DNA of 64,000 nt from Elysia crispata (lineage: Eukaryota; Mollusca; Gastropoda; Plakobranchidae). This document shows, piece by piece, positions 57,901 to 60,900 of the stretch. The translations under genes and the position numbers were made by a program. Position 1 is the stretch's first letter. Every line of letters begins with the position of its first letter. The notes under the pieces were generated by a model, which saw nothing but the letters and a program-made list of their open reading frames with translations, was not told the origin of the DNA and made no database searches. Where the stretch lies: positions 832,001 through 896,000 of the forward strand of contig JAWDGP010006562.1 in assembly GCA_033675545.1 (NCBI GenBank), in the 5' to 3' direction.

Positions 57901-60900
57901 AAGATCGGCGGATCGAAGAAAATAATTTTCAGCAGTAATTCCCATTTACGAAATTAAATACAGAAAAAAATTTGGGAAATTTGCCTTTAACCGGCTGCCA
58001 TCATTTTCCGAGTAAACACGAACTCCTCAGAATTATAAACTTAGCATTTTCCGTAAGCATTGGAGTGTCACAATGCAATGACGTTTATTGTTTTCCGATG
58101 TTCAGTGCAACACCACATGAAGGCCTACCTTGGCAAACAGTCCGCGGAATAGTAGACTGGGCACTTTCCGTAAAACTCAGTCCGTGATATTGCTGTCTCC
58201 GACGTTTCATCGAAGCATTGTTATTTCACTAAATTTTAGAATGATCTAAAATAGTTCTGAAACACATTTTTTATCTTGCCGAATTCCATTGTTTTGTTTA
58301 CACTTGTAATGTAGTAGCATAGACTTAAAAATCGACAGTAATGCGAGGGAAATATCTGAAAGGCCTATATACGTACCATGCAGGCATTAAACGGTAGAAT
58401 ACACTTATCAAAAAATCAAGTCTACTTTTGGCACCAGGACTTCGGCTCAAATGCTATTTTTTTACCCCACGATTACGGACGACCCTCATTGTTTTTTTTT
58501 TTTACCATGTGCACCGCACCAGTTAAGCGTGTGGAGTACAAAACTTTGATAAGATGGGAGGGATTGGCAATCTCTGTATATGATTAACTTTGGAGATGTT
58601 AGGCTAATTTCAGAGATAAGGCTTTGCTGATGCCTAAGCATGTAATATAATCATATTTCAACCGTGCACCCACACATGCATTTATTGTCTCTCTAAAGCG
58701 CATGTCAAGACAGTGTATTCGGCTGTGGTCCGCCTTTTGATTAAGGTGTTGTGCGTGAGATCTATAGTTTGGAGGACTTAAACTAGATTCCAGATCTAGA
58801 TTTGTACATAGGTAAAACAACAATGCTAGAAATCACGAGATTAGCAGCAGTTAAACTTGGTTTTCAATTTAAGCTCCAGTAAAAACCTCTAACATCTGGT
58901 TTTAGATCCAGAAGTCAGTTCTCACCATGGCACTATGACAATTATTGGATAGAACAGAAGAGTGTTTGTTCAAAGCAATAAACAGGGAAGTAAGGAACAA
59001 GTTCAACTTTAAGAGGTTATTGGAGGAGGTAGTGGTGAAATATATGACTGTTCGTATAGTTTACAAGTGGGGAAAAGCTCTCTTCAGACTTTATGTCACT
59101 TATGGAGGCAGAGGCAAACTGCCTTGAAAGATCACATCATCACAGAAGCACACATTAGAATGGTTGTGACTAAAAGAGAAAAATGATTTAGGCACAGCTG
59201 TTAAAGAGCGGCATTTTAGTTTGCCTGCCGCACCCGTGAAGCAGCTTGTAACCCGATCGGATCATGGGGTCAACCACCCCGGCGGTACGACGATTCCCCT
59301 TTCCTGGCAACTTTAAATTTTAGATCTAATTTTCACTCGAAAACAATCGAGAATTTAAGCTTATGCATGAAAGGAAGAACTAGAAAATTCACATAATTTG
59401 TTAAATCTATATTTAAGCGAAACGAGGATATATTTTTCCCCTTCTTTTCATTTAATTGATGGAGTTATTGAGCGCTTTAATAATCTTTTTTTTTTGTTAC
59501 CGGAAATGATTATAAACATCAAAAGTTAGTAACTTGCCTTTGATAAAGTCCGCGCAGAGAATTTTTTGATTGTTTCCTCTATTTGCTACTTAACGATCTA
59601 TCTGCAAACTTCATGGAGCTTTTGATTGCGTTTAGATTCTAAGTGCTACTCCATATTTAACAGTGTTGGTTTGAGGCTTCTAAGGTAGAGCTATAATGCA
59701 GAGTGTTATTTACGCATAGTTCGTGCAGACCCGAGCGTGTGGAATTATTTTTAAAAATCATATAAAATCACTGAAAAACTCTTCGCACTTGAAACTTTCA
59801 CAAGGTCTTTATATTAATCTTTGAAATATCGGGAAACAATTTTTAAGCGATAAAATTGTTTCACTTTTGAAATATTCCTATTAAACTGAGGTGTTATGAA
59901 AATCATGACTTTTTTCAGTTCTTTTACTAGAAGTATGAAGATTCACCTGCACCATGTAAACACGTTATAATTGAGAGATAAAAATTTTAGGGTTGCACTC
60001 AGGACAGTTTCAGCTTTAAATGATTATATGTTTGATATACTCGGTGTTAATGAGGCCAGATTTATTGTGATGCAAAAACAAGTAAAAAATCTCAATATTA
60101 GATTTAACAGCAGTGCACAGTCACACACGGGGACACACGGTTTTAGCCTGCCTGACAGGTGATTGATCACCGATCCGCACACTAACTGAAGGCGTCTGAG
60201 GTAGGGCCTGGAAGCAAACTAAGTTGCCTCTTTTTGGTCTATTTTAAAAGCCATGTAGGAAGTTTCACAGGAAAAAGGGATTTGCTTTGCCCTCTATTTA
60301 AAAAGATCACAAAGTAGCCCACTAGTTAGCTCATGTGAGATTGAAAGTCAACAGTCTTCAGCAGCCGTCAGTCGATCGCTAAAGGCTGAACTCATCATCC
60401 CAGTGATAGACTGCAGCAAAAGTGGAAGCAATGATTCTTAGTTTATGGTTGAAAATTCAATGCCCCCATTCCCTTGCTCGGGTGTTGGTCCACTTAGCTA
60501 GAGCCTGAAGTTCAGACCCCAAAGTGTTGGCTGAGGTTCATTTGAGTGCTGCAGGTTATAAATTAAAATATGGATTAGCAAAGACAGTAATGGAATCGCT
60601 GGTTTTAGATCTTCAATGTAATCCGTTTTAATTAAATATTGATGAAATGAACAATTATTAATTGAGCAGTAAAAAATTCATGCAAGTGACACTAGTGTAA
60701 AAAGCAAGATAAGTCTAGCTCAGAAAAGGCCTTTGATGAATAAGCAATTGTTGTCTTACTTTAGTTTTAAAAAACTCAAGCTTTCAACCACTGTCTCTGA
60801 AAGTGAGGATGGGGGGCACTGAATGGAACAAAGAGAAAAAGGTCTCTGTTCTGCCCTAAGCCCATGAATAAAATATCAATGAATTGTTCATGACTTTGAC

